A stretch of DNA of 64,000 nucleotides from Rhizobium giardinii bv. giardinii H152 (GTDB taxonomy: Bacteria > Pseudomonadota > Alphaproteobacteria > Rhizobiales > Rhizobiaceae), in contig NZ_KB902681.1 in assembly GCF_000379605.1 (NCBI RefSeq), forward strand, positions 36,017 through 100,016, read 5' to 3'. Numbering within the stretch: position 1 is the first letter of the stretch; every line of letters starts with the position of its first letter. Of this stretch, positions 18,511 to 26,324 are shown piece after piece. The notes beneath the pieces were generated by a model. The model made no database searches. It was given only the letters and a program-made list of their open reading frames with translations, and was not told the DNA's origin. Position numbers and translations under genes: made by a program.

Positions 18511-19788
18511 TCAGGCGCTCTTTCCGCCCTTGATAATCCGCGGCAGCGACGGCTTGGCGCTGCGAGCATGCTGGCGCTGGAACGCGGTGATGCGCGGCGC
18601 GATCTCGCGGCGGAAGCGCGATCCGTTAAAGACGCCGTAGTGACCGACATCCGGCTGCATGTAGTGCATCCGCATGTTTTCCGGGATGTTGGTGCAGATC
18701 GTCTGTGCCGCCTTCGTCTGGCCGACGCCCGAAATATCGTCGTTCTCGCCTTCGACCGTGAGCAATGCGACCTTGCGGATCGCCGTTGTATCGACGGGGC
18801 GCCCGCGATGCATCATTTCGCCCTTCGGGAGGGCATGGCGCATGAAGACGGTCTCGACCGTCTGCAGGTAGAACTCGGCCGTCAGGTCCATGACCGCCAT
18901 GTATTCATCGTAGAAATCGCGGTGCTTTTCGGCGGCGTCGCCATCGTTCTTGACCAGGTGCTCGAAAAACTCCTTGGTCGCCGTCATATGGCGGTCGAGA
19001 TTCATCGACATGAAGCCGGAAAGCTGCAGGAAGCCGGGATAGACCGGACGCATGAAGCCCGGCTGCGGGAACGGCACCGGCATGATGACGTTGTCGCGGA
19101 ACCATGTGATCGGCTTGTCCTCGGCGAGCTGGTTGACCGAGGTCGGGTTGATGCGCGTGTCGATCGGGCCGCCCATCAGCGTCATCGAGGACGGCGACAG
19201 CGGATCGTTATCGGCTTCCATCAGCGCCACCGCGGCTAGCACCGGAACCGCGGGCTGGCAGACGGCGATCACATGCGTGTCGGGGCCGAGGAAATGCAGC
19301 ATCTCGATGACATATTCGATATAGTCGTCGAGGTCGAAGGTGCCCTCGGTCAGCGGCACCACCCGCGCATCGATCCAGTCGGTGATGTAGACATCCGATT
19401 GCGGCAGCAGCGCTTCGACAGTGCCGCGCAGCAACGTTGCATAGTGCCCGGACATCGGCGCGACGATCAGCACCCTGGGATCGCTCGTCCTGCCTTTCGG
19501 CACGGCCCGTTCGAAATGGATGAGATTGCAGAAGGGCTGGCGCCAGACGACGCGTTCATTAACCGCCACGGACGTGCCATCGACGATCGTTTCGGCCAGA
19601 CCGAATTCCGGTTTGCCATAGCGTCGGGTCGTTCGCTCGAAAACCTCGAGGCCCGCGGCTGCCGCCCGGCCGAGATAGGTATGGGCAAAGGGATTGAGCG
19701 GATTGGCATAGGCCAACCGCATAGCATCAGCCGCAGCGCGCCACGGAGCCATCATCGCGTGATTGAGCTCGTAAAGCTGGTAAAACAT
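18511..19788 (-). CDS. phaZ: Intracellular polyhydroxybutyrate depolymerase
   Basis: A 425-residue alpha/beta-hydrolase of the intracellular PhaZ family. The nucleophile is a cysteine in a lipase-box-like AVCQPAVPV (~residue 177), as in Cupriavidus PhaZ1, and the catalytic histidine is likely in QPDVGHYGVFNG. There is no signal peptide. It degrades stored PHB granules to 3-hydroxybutyrate oligomers. It stands alone with its own promoter region (19789-19999). The N-terminal MFYQLYELNHAMMAPWR is the usual family start. Confidence 0.95.
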   Translation of the reverse strand: MFYQLYELNHAMMAPWRAAADAMRLAYANPLNPFAHTYLGRAAAAGLEVFERTTRRYGKPEFGLAETIVDGTSVAVNERVVWRQPFCNLIHFERAVPKGRTSDPRVLIVAPMSGHYATLLRGTVEALLPQSDVYITDWIDARVVPLTEGTFDLDDYIEYVIEMLHFLGPDTHVIAVCQPAVPVLAAVALMEADNDPLSPSSMTLMGGPIDTRINPTSVNQLAEDKPITWFRDNVIMPVPFPQPGFMRPVYPGFLQLSGFMSMNLDRHMTATKEFFEHLVKNDGDAAEKHRDFYDEYMAVMDLTAEFYLQTVETVFMRHALPKGEMMHRGRPVDTTAIRKVALLTVEGENDDISGVGQTKAAQTICTNIPENMRMHYMQPDVGHYGVFNGSRFRREIAPRITAFQRQHARSAKPSLPRIIKGGKSA

Positions 19789-19880
19789 CGGAAGCGATCT
19801 CCTTGTTAGCTAGACGACAATGCCGCTCCCAATCGGACGCAACCTTGCATTCGTGTTTTTCGTGTCCGCAAGCGAGGCAA

Positions 19881-19908
19881 ACAGTAGCACTTTTCTTGTG
19901 CGACGCAA
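19881..19908 (-). promoter_or_regulatory. Putative phaZ promoter with an overlapping short palindrome
   Basis: On the minus strand a -35-like TTGCGT (19903-19908) and a -10-like TACTGT (19881-19886) are separated by 16 nt, ~90 bp upstream of the phaZ ATG. The -35 overlaps the inverted repeat TGCG-A-CGCA (19899-19907). Short TGC/GCA repeats are the kind of site bound by PHB-cycle regulators of the PhaR/AniA family; that link is a guess. Confidence 0.35.
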
Positions 19909-19999
19909 TAAATATGCCTCCTCCCCGGCGTGGCAAGCCCCTAGAGACCTTGCCATGGAAGGCTTGACGCTAGGTAAAGTCGCTTGTCCGAACCTGCCC

Positions 20000-20833
20000 T
20001 CAAGCATCGATCCCATAGAAACGCGCCGCACTCGTGGAGAAGACAGCTTCCTGTGCGCTTTCATCAAGGTCCTGCAGCAGTTCGTTTGCGGCTATCCACC
20101 ATTTTTCGTAGCTCGCGTCGAGATTGACGACCGGCCAGTCGCTGCCGAACATCACGCGCTGCGGCCCGAAGACCTCGATAAGATGGCCGGCATAGGGTTT
20201 CAGCTGATCCACCGTCCAGCCGCCGCCGGCTTCGGTCACCAGTCCGGAGAGCTTGACGCAGACATGCGGCCGCCGGGCGATCGCCGCCATATCCGCGCGC
20301 CAGGGATCGAGGATCCCTGCGCCAATGAAGGGTTTTGCGCCATGATCGATAACCATCTGCAGATCGGGCAAGCGGTCCGCGAGCGCCGCGATCACGGGCA
20401 AGTGGCGCGGTTGGATGAGCGCATCGAAACGCAGGCCAAGCTCCGGCAGCATGTCGAGCGTGCGGATCGGCTCTGGCTGGAGGATGGAAAGCGTATCCGC
20501 GATGGCCTGCAGCATCGGGCGAATCCCGCGAAACTTCGGGTGTCGCTTGAACCGCTGCAAATCGGAACGTGCCGTTGGCGACCACACGTCGACCCAGCCA
20601 ACCACGGCGGCGACTGTCTCTTCGCGTTCTGCCAGCTCAAGCAGGAATTCGGTTTCCGCAAGGTTCGGCGCTGCCTGCACCAGTACGGTTTTGCTGATGC
20701 CCGCCGCCGCCAGATGCGGCCTCAGATCGCCCGGCGCGAAATCCCGATGAATCGCCGCAAGCTCCGGCGGCGGCCAATCATTGTGGCCGAGGCCGAGGGT
20801 CCAATAGTGCTGGTGGGCGTCGATGCGCGTCAA
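20000..20833 (-). CDS. Amidohydrolase-family sugar lactonase (L-fuconolactonase-like)
   Basis: A 277-residue TIM-barrel hydrolase (COG3618 type): N-terminal metal motif RIDAHQHYW, mid-chain MVIDHGAKP, and terminal MFGSDWPVVNLD, all typical of L-fucono-/L-rhamnono-lactonases and 2-pyrone-4,6-dicarboxylate hydrolases. With the neighbouring mutarotase and aldose dehydrogenase, the likely job is opening an aldono-lactone to the free aldonic acid. Its start overlaps the end of the Zn-dehydrogenase gene by 4 bp (20830-20833), so the two are translationally coupled. The exact sugar is inferred. Confidence 0.82.
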   Translation of the reverse strand: MTRIDAHQHYWTLGLGHNDWPPPELAAIHRDFAPGDLRPHLAAAGISKTVLVQAAPNLAETEFLLELAEREETVAAVVGWVDVWSPTARSDLQRFKRHPKFRGIRPMLQAIADTLSILQPEPIRTLDMLPELGLRFDALIQPRHLPVIAALADRLPDLQMVIDHGAKPFIGAGILDPWRADMAAIARRPHVCVKLSGLVTEAGGGWTVDQLKPYAGHLIEVFGPQRVMFGSDWPVVNLDASYEKWWIAANELLQDLDESAQEAVFSTSAARFYGIDA

Positions 20834-21849
20834 GGTGACACCTTCACCACGGCCTTGATCAACCCGGCCTTCTCATGCGCCCAGCGCGGCAGGTCACTCA
20901 CCACGTCATTGAGCGTCGTGCGATGCGTGATCAGCGCTTCGACCGGCACATGGCCGGCGCGGATCGAGGCTGCCACGTGCTCGAAATCCTGCCGCGTCGC
21001 GTTACGGCTGCCGACCAGCATCATTTCGCGCTTGTGGAACTCTGGATCGGAGAAGCGGATTTCGTCCTTGACGACACTGACGAAGACCAGGCAGCCGCCA
21101 TGGGCAACGAAGGCAAAGGATTTTTCCATCGAGCCGCCGAAGCCGGTGGCATCGAAAACGACATCGAAGCCATCGCCGCCCGTCGCGGCCAGCACTGCAT
21201 CCAGCGCGCCGTCGCCGGCGAGAATGCCATGGGCAAAGGAAAGCCGATCGGCGGCCATCGCCAGCCGCTCGGCGCTCGCATCGAGAAGCGTCACCTCGTG
21301 CCCGGCGATACGCGAAAACAGCGCCGTGCCAAGACCGATGGGTCCGGCCCCGATGACCAGCGCCCGCGATCCGGCCGGCGCCAGCGAGCGACGCACGGCA
21401 TGCGCACCGATCGCCAGGAACTCGACGGTCGCTGCCGCCTCCAGCGACAGGTCGCCAGCCGGATAAAGATTTTCCTCCGGCACGAGGATTTCCTCGCAGA
21501 AGGCGCCGTCGGTATGAACCCCCAGCACCTTGATCGCCGTGCAGCAGTTCGGCTTGCCTTTGCGGCAGGCGACGCAGGCTCCGCAGGAAAGATAGGGGTT
21601 GACGATCACCGGCGTGCCTGGCGCCAGCGAAACTCCTTCGCCGGATTCGATCACCCGCGCCGAGATCTCGTGGCCCATGACGCGGGGGTATTCGAGATAC
21701 GGATGCTTGCCTTCGAAGATGTGATAGTCGGTGCCGCAGATGCCGACATGGCTGACCGCAAGTCGCGCCCAGCCCCTTGGCGGTGCCGGCGGCGTGGGCC
21801 GGTCAGTGAGTTCGAGGCGCCCGGGCTCGGGGCAGATCGCCGCTTTCAT
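20830..21849 (-). CDS. Zinc-type alcohol/polyol dehydrogenase
   Basis: A 339-residue medium-chain dehydrogenase. The catalytic zinc site includes CGTDYH and GHE; the structural zinc cysteines lie in CGACVACRKGKPNC; the NAD fold carries VIGAGPIGLG. Members oxidise secondary sugar alcohols or keto-deoxy sugar acids. In this cluster it could oxidise 2-keto-3-deoxy-fuconate at C4, a step usually done by a short-chain dehydrogenase, or act on a polyol. It is the penultimate gene of the minus-strand run, coupled to the lactonase, and separated from the permease by a 13-bp perfect stem-loop. Confidence 0.85.
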   Translation of the reverse strand: MKAAICPEPGRLELTDRPTPPAPPRGWARLAVSHVGICGTDYHIFEGKHPYLEYPRVMGHEISARVIESGEGVSLAPGTPVIVNPYLSCGACVACRKGKPNCCTAIKVLGVHTDGAFCEEILVPEENLYPAGDLSLEAAATVEFLAIGAHAVRRSLAPAGSRALVIGAGPIGLGTALFSRIAGHEVTLLDASAERLAMAADRLSFAHGILAGDGALDAVLAATGGDGFDVVFDATGFGGSMEKSFAFVAHGGCLVFVSVVKDEIRFSDPEFHKREMMLVGSRNATRQDFEHVAASIRAGHVPVEALITHRTTLNDVVSDLPRWAHEKAGLIKAVVKVSP

Positions 21850-21884
21850 GGCAGGCAGTTCCTTAGCTTAGGTGTGGTTTTGGG

Positions 21885-21917
21885 ACATCCGGCCGGCGGG
21901 GCCAGCCGGCCGGATGT
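21885..21917 (-). repeat. Intercistronic 13-bp perfect stem-loop between permease and dehydrogenase genes
   Basis: ACATCCGGCCGGC (21885-21897) pairs fully with GCCGGCCGGATGT (21905-21917) around a 7-nt loop. No T-run follows on the minus strand, so it looks more like an mRNA-stability or partial-termination element than a classical terminator. Confidence 0.7.
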
Positions 21918-21925
21918 GAGGGCCG

Positions 21926-22900
21926 TCAACGCGAACCGCGACGGCGCAACTGGTCGAAATAGACGATGATGATGATCAGCGCGCCGGTGATGATGCGTTG
22001 CCAGAACGAGTTGACGTTCAGAAGGTTGGCACCGTTGTTGATGGTCGCCAGGATGAAGGCGCCAAGCAGCGGGCCCTGCACCGATCCGACCGCGCCGAAC
22101 AGGCTGGTGCCGCCGATGACCGAGGAAGCGATCGCCTGCAGTTCCCAGCCTTCCGCCTGGGTGGCGTTGCCGATGCCGATGCGCGAGGCAAGCAGCAGGC
22201 CGACAAAAGCAGCGCAGGTGGAAGAGAGGATATAGGCGAGATAGATCGTCCGGTTGACGTTGACGCCGGACAGACGCGCCGCTTCGCTGTTGGAGCCGAC
22301 GGCGAAGAGATAACGGCCCCAGCGGCTCAAGTGAAGGAAGACGTAGGCGGGGATGGCGACGACGATGACCATCCAGAACAGGCTGGGAACGCCGAGGAAA
22401 TCGGCGCGCGAGAAATTCGTGAAAGCTTCGTTGGTGATCGAGATCGTCGAACCGTTGGTGATCAGGAGGCCGATGCCGCGCAGCGACGTCAAGGTCGCCA
22501 GCGTGATGATGAACGCCGGAAGGCCCATGCGCACGATGCCGAAAGCGTGGAACGCACCGATCAGTACGCCGATCAACAAGGTGATGATCATCGCCAGCCA
22601 GAGCGGCACGCCGGCCGCGAGCAGCCAGGCGACCGCGACGCTGGCGAAACCGACCACCGCACCGACGGAGAGGTCGATGCCGGCGGTGATGATGACGAAG
22701 GTCTGACCGACGGCGAGAATGGCCGTCATCGCACCCTGCCGCAGGAGGTTGCTGATATTGTTCGGGGTCCAGAAGCTGTTGGTGGCAAAGCCCAGAACCA
22801 GCCAGAGGAACAAGAGGAGGCCAAGCAGGGTCAGGCCGAACAGGATGTTCATGCCCCTTTTCGGCACTGGTGCCGCTTCTGTCGTCGCTTCAACGGTCAT
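21926..22900 (-). CDS. Sugar ABC transporter permease (RbsC-like)
   Basis: A 324-residue, strongly hydrophobic inner-membrane protein of the branched ribose/galactose/xylose permease family. It shows the stretches GAMTAILAVGQTFVIITAGIDLSVGAVVGF and the conserved GIGNATQAEGWELQAIASSVIGGTSLFGAVGSVQG near the C-terminus, and about eight to ten helices. It forms a dimeric channel with the RbsA-like ATPase. It lies 43 bp after the ATPase gene, and is the only permease in the cluster, as expected for the CUT2 importer type. Confidence 0.93.
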   Translation of the reverse strand: MTVEATTEAAPVPKRGMNILFGLTLLGLLLFLWLVLGFATNSFWTPNNISNLLRQGAMTAILAVGQTFVIITAGIDLSVGAVVGFASVAVAWLLAAGVPLWLAMIITLLIGVLIGAFHAFGIVRMGLPAFIITLATLTSLRGIGLLITNGSTISITNEAFTNFSRADFLGVPSLFWMVIVVAIPAYVFLHLSRWGRYLFAVGSNSEAARLSGVNVNRTIYLAYILSSTCAAFVGLLLASRIGIGNATQAEGWELQAIASSVIGGTSLFGAVGSVQGPLLGAFILATINNGANLLNVNSFWQRIITGALIIIIVYFDQLRRRGSR

Positions 22901-22943
22901 GATTTTCCTCCACGCATATTTTTCTTCTGGTCTTTTGACGATT

Positions 22944-24497
22944 TCAAACGCCGATCGCCTGGGTCAACACGTCCTCGTGCGAGCCGCCGCGATAGCCGTG
23001 GCTGGCGACGAGCTTGCCCTGGCGGAACACATGCAGACGGTCGGCCAGTTCGTAGACTTCCGGCAGATAGGACGAGATCAGGATGATGCCGGCGCCCTGT
23101 TCCAGCAGCCGGGCGAACAGGCGGTAGATTTCCGCCTTGGTGCCGACGTCGACGCCAACCGTCGGCTCGTCGAAGATGAACAGCTTGGCACCGTGGCTGA
23201 GCCACTTGCCGATGACGATCTTCTGCTGGTTGCCACCGGACATGGCGGAGGCCAGCACCCGCCGCGTCGGCGTCTTGATCTTCAGGTCTCTGATCTGCCG
23301 ATCGGCATTATCGATCTCGCGGCGGCGGTTGATGGTGAAACCGCTGGTGAGACGATCGAACACCGGCAGATTGATGTTGAGGCCGATCGGAAGGTTCAGG
23401 CAGAGCCCCTGGTCGCGGCGGCTTTCGGGCGCCAGCGCAATGCCAAGGTTCATCGCCTGGCGCTCGTTGCGGATCTCGACCTTCTTGCCTTGCCAGTAGA
23501 TTTCACCCGACCTCACCGGCTGGCGGCCATAGAGCCCGAGCGCGAATTCGCTGCGCCCGGCGCCGATCAGGCCGTAGAGCCCGACAATTTCGCCCGCCCG
23601 CACCGACAGCGAGACATCCTCGAAACCGGGACCGGTAAGTCCGCGCGTCTCAAGGATGGTGGCGCCGATCGGCAGGGTTTCCTTGTGGTAGATCTGCTCG
23701 ATCGTGCGATTGATCATCAGCGCGATCAGCTCGGCATCGTTGGTCTCGCTGATCTTGCGGGTGCCGACATGGGTGCCGTCGCGAAGCACCGAGACGCGAT
23801 CGGCCAGTTCGAAGACCTCTTCCATACGGTGGCTGATATAGACGATGGTCACGCCTTCGCCCTGGAGCCGGCGAATGAGACGGAACAGCTGCGCCGATTC
23901 CTGGCGGGTGAGATAGGCGGTCGGCTCGTCAAAAATGAGGAACTGCGTGCCGCGCATCGCCGCGCGCGCGGTGGCGACAAGCTGCTGCTGGCCGATCGTC
24001 AGGCTCGAAAGAGTGGCCGCTGCCGGAAGGTTGAAGCCGAGGTCGTTGAGCACGGCCTGCGCCGCAGCCGTCATGGCGCCCTTGCGCATCAGCCCGTTGT
24101 TGTTCATCTCGTCGCCGAGAAACATGTTGGCAGCGACGCTCAGGTGCGGGCAGAGCACGACTTCCTGATGCACGGCATTGATGCCGCGTGCAATCGCTTC
24201 CGTCGGGTTCGAAAGCTGGACGGGCTGGCCGCACCAGAAAACCTCGCCGGATGTTCGCCGGATCACACCGGTCAAGAGCTTGATCAGCGTCGACTTGCCG
24301 GCGCCGTTTTCGCCGACGATGGCGTGGATTTCGCCGCAGAGGAACGTCAAGCTGGCCGGTTTCAAGGCCTCGACGGCACCGTATTTCTTCTGCAGGCCGC
24401 GCAGTTCAAGAATCGGCTGCCCTTTCGGAACGGGATGCCTGGCAACCGTCGCCGCGCCTTCCTCGTGCCGGTGGCTGACGTCATATAGTCCTGTCAT
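22944..24497 (-). CDS. Sugar ABC transporter ATP-binding protein (RbsA-like, double ATPase domain)
   Basis: A 517-residue CUT2-type ATPase with two nucleotide-binding halves. The first has Walker A GENGAGKST, signature SSLTIGQQQLV and Walker B FLIFDEPTAYL. The second has a degenerate Walker A (GLIGAGRSEFA), signature AMSGGNQQK and FIFDEPTVGVD. This asymmetry is typical of RbsA/MglA/XylG. It energises uptake of a monosaccharide with the RbsC-like permease and the periplasmic binding protein encoded upstream (132-bp gap containing two stem-loops). Confidence 0.94.
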   Translation of the reverse strand: MTGLYDVSHRHEEGAATVARHPVPKGQPILELRGLQKKYGAVEALKPASLTFLCGEIHAIVGENGAGKSTLIKLLTGVIRRTSGEVFWCGQPVQLSNPTEAIARGINAVHQEVVLCPHLSVAANMFLGDEMNNNGLMRKGAMTAAAQAVLNDLGFNLPAAATLSSLTIGQQQLVATARAAMRGTQFLIFDEPTAYLTRQESAQLFRLIRRLQGEGVTIVYISHRMEEVFELADRVSVLRDGTHVGTRKISETNDAELIALMINRTIEQIYHKETLPIGATILETRGLTGPGFEDVSLSVRAGEIVGLYGLIGAGRSEFALGLYGRQPVRSGEIYWQGKKVEIRNERQAMNLGIALAPESRRDQGLCLNLPIGLNINLPVFDRLTSGFTINRRREIDNADRQIRDLKIKTPTRRVLASAMSGGNQQKIVIGKWLSHGAKLFIFDEPTVGVDVGTKAEIYRLFARLLEQGAGIILISSYLPEVYELADRLHVFRQGKLVASHGYRGGSHEDVLTQAIGV

Positions 24498-24523
24498 GGC
24501 GGCTCCTCCTCCTGGACCCGAAA

Positions 24524-24616
24524 ACCTGCTTCAGGCCGAAATTTCAGCCTGAGCAGGTCAGTATCGCAATCTGCGGCGGGCGGCAGGACAGTTGCCCGAC
24601 GGTTATCGTCCTGCCG
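24524..24616 (-). repeat. Two consecutive stem-loops between the binding-protein and ATPase genes
   Basis: The first (24524-24558) pairs ACCTGC with GCAGGT and continues CAGGC/GCCTG with a bulge. The second (24581-24616) pairs CGGCAGGAC with GTCCTGCCG over an 18-nt loop. Hairpins here commonly protect or terminate the binding-protein mRNA so it outnumbers the ATPase mRNA. Confidence 0.55.
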
Positions 24617-24629
24617 TCCTGTCTTGGGA

Positions 24630-25619
24630 TCAGTTGACCTTCGGGTTCAGAAGGGCGTCGATCTTCGGGTCGGCCATGTTGGCCTTGGTCACCAGGTTTG
24701 CGCCGGTATCGACATTGGCTTCGACCTTTTCCTTCTTGGAAGCAGCCAGCGCGGTTTTGATGCCGTCATAGCCCATGCGATAAGGATCCTGGACGACGAG
24801 GCCGGCGAGCACGCCTTCCTTGAGGAAGCCGACCGTCTTTTCGTCGCTGTCGAAGCCGATGACCTTGATCTTGTCGCCGAGCTTGTTTTCAGCGATCGCC
24901 TGGCCGACACCCTGCGCCATGATCAGGTTGGAGGCAAAGACGCCGACGAGGTTCGGGTTGGCGGTGATCAGATCGGTCATCATGTTGAGGCCGGTGGTCG
25001 CCTGGCCGTCGGCATATTTGTCGGCAACGACCTTGAGGCCCGGATATTTCGCGGCGATCTGTTCCATGAAGCCATTATGGCGCTGATCGAGCGAGCCAAC
25101 ACCCGGCAGGCTGGTGATGATGGCGATTTCGCCCTCTTCCTTGCCGGTTGCTTCCTTGATCGCGGCGGCAAGACCGTCAGCAGCGATACGGCCGCCCTGG
25201 GTGTTGTCGGTGGTCAGGAACGAGGTGAAAGCCTTCGAGTCTGCGCCGGAATCGATGCCGATGATCGGAACGGACTTAGCGGCTTCGTCGATCGGCTTAC
25301 CAAGCGCCTTGAATTCCGTCGGCGAAATGACGACGGCCGCAGGCGAGCCGGCAACGGCATTTTCGAGGATGCTGATCTGGCCATTGATGTCGGATTCCGA
25401 CTGCGCGCCGAGTTCCGGCACGTTGACGCCGAGATCCTTGCCGGCAGCCCGGGCGCCGGCCAGAACGATCTGCCAGTAGAAGGACGTGGTGTCCTTGACG
25501 ATGATCGGAATGGTGACGTCCTGGGCGAACGAGGTCATCGGCATCATGGTGGCAAACACGGCAGCACCAGCAAGGCTGGTGAAAGCGCGGCGCGACAGGA
25601 TATGCTTCATAAGGGTCAT
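24630..25619 (-). CDS. Periplasmic sugar-binding protein of the ABC importer (RbsB-like)
   Basis: A 329-residue solute-binding protein (Peripla_BP_4 type). The N-terminus, LSRRAFTSLAGAAVFATMM...TSFAQD, is a signal peptide with a twin-arginine-like SRRAF, so Tat export is possible. The mature chain begins QDVTIPIIVKDTTSFYWQIVLAGARAAGKDLGV, with the typical GIDSGAD and GVFASNLIMAQGV segments of the hinge and binding cleft. ATG 25619 is chosen because GGAGGAG lies 8 nt upstream. It captures the sugar for the RbsC/RbsA-like pair; the ligand is proposed, not shown, to be L-fucose or a similar sugar. Confidence 0.93.
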   Translation of the reverse strand: MTLMKHILSRRAFTSLAGAAVFATMMPMTSFAQDVTIPIIVKDTTSFYWQIVLAGARAAGKDLGVNVPELGAQSESDINGQISILENAVAGSPAAVVISPTEFKALGKPIDEAAKSVPIIGIDSGADSKAFTSFLTTDNTQGGRIAADGLAAAIKEATGKEEGEIAIITSLPGVGSLDQRHNGFMEQIAAKYPGLKVVADKYADGQATTGLNMMTDLITANPNLVGVFASNLIMAQGVGQAIAENKLGDKIKVIGFDSDEKTVGFLKEGVLAGLVVQDPYRMGYDGIKTALAASKKEKVEANVDTGANLVTKANMADPKIDALLNPKVN

Positions 25620-25690
25620 GGTGTTGTTCTCCTCCAACAGCGTCTTGTTGAGTTCTCCTCATCGACCCGCAAGACGCATGCGGATCGATC

Positions 25691-25747
25691 TTTTATCGAT
25701 AAAAAACATTTTACTCTGGCAAGCTATCTCAGCAATTTTGAAATTGC
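25691..25747 (-). promoter_or_regulatory. Two perfect palindromes in the promoter region of the ABC operon
   Basis: TTTTATCGATAAAA (25691-25704) is a perfect 14-bp palindrome, and GCAATTT-TG-AAATTGC (25732-25747) a perfect 16-bp one, both 70-130 bp upstream of the binding-protein ATG. A TTGCCA (-35-like) with a -10 overlapping the first palindrome is possible. They are good operator candidates for the GntR regulator at 29165 or another repressor. Confidence 0.5.
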
Positions 25748-25853
25748 AAGCGGCGGTTCAAATCCTTGTGCATTGATTTCCTCTCGGCGCCAAGTCTTTG
25801 TTTTTTCACCATAACGATGAATCGGCCACCTCCCGGGCCGGTATTTGCAGGCT

Positions 25854-26300
25854 CTACACCCGGTATAGTTCTTCCGGATGGACGACGCCCTTTTTCAGGA
25901 TAATGTTCCCATAAAGCCGAAACTCCGTTGTCGCGACGATATAGACGGCCTTGCGCGCCCGCTCATAGAAGGCGAAGCGCTCGACCGGCACGACCTTGAA
26001 GTCGCCGGAAAGCTTGTGAACCAGCTGCTGGAACTCGACGCAGACCTCCGGCTCTGCCGCCGGATCGCCGACAACCTCCATGCGCCAGGCGGCTTCGTCG
26101 GCGAAGGTATCGAGCGGCATATGCGCAAGGATCGCCTCCGTGATGCCCAGTGCGTCGACCCCATCGGCCCTCACGACCTTCGGCCCCATGCTGCTGGCCG
26201 GAAAATTGGCGTCGCCGACCACGATCTCGTCGCCATGGCCCATTGTGCGGATCGCGTGAAGCAGGTCCGGTCCGAGCAATGGATGTATTCCCTTCAGCAT
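25854..26300 (-). CDS. fucU: FucU-type L-fucose mutarotase (RbsD/FucU family)
   Basis: A 148-residue RbsD/FucU protein. The N-terminal MLKGIHPLLGPDLLHAIRTMGHGDEIVVGDANFPA contains the family catalytic and binding residues (HxxxGHGD, DANFP), and the C-terminus AFYERARKAVYIVATTEFRLYGNIILKKG, including Y in RLYGN, matches the FucU branch rather than ribose RbsD. The enzyme interconverts alpha and beta anomers of L-fucose. It is the strongest single pointer to L-fucose as the substrate of this cluster. It follows the aldo/keto reductase gene by 24 bp. Confidence 0.88.
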   Translation of the reverse strand: MLKGIHPLLGPDLLHAIRTMGHGDEIVVGDANFPASSMGPKVVRADGVDALGITEAILAHMPLDTFADEAAWRMEVVGDPAAEPEVCVEFQQLVHKLSGDFKVVPVERFAFYERARKAVYIVATTEFRLYGNIILKKGVVHPEELYRV

Positions 26301-26324
26301 TCCGCTTTCCCTTTCGTGATCCGG

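Noticed and set aside
19820..21466. 548-aa plus-strand open frame over the lactonase and dehydrogenase genes
   Set aside because: Antisense to two genes with clear motifs; no motif of its own and low-complexity composition.
22719..24488. 589-aa plus-strand open frame opposite the RbsA-like gene
   Set aside because: Shadow frame; the minus-strand ATPase has intact Walker and signature motifs.
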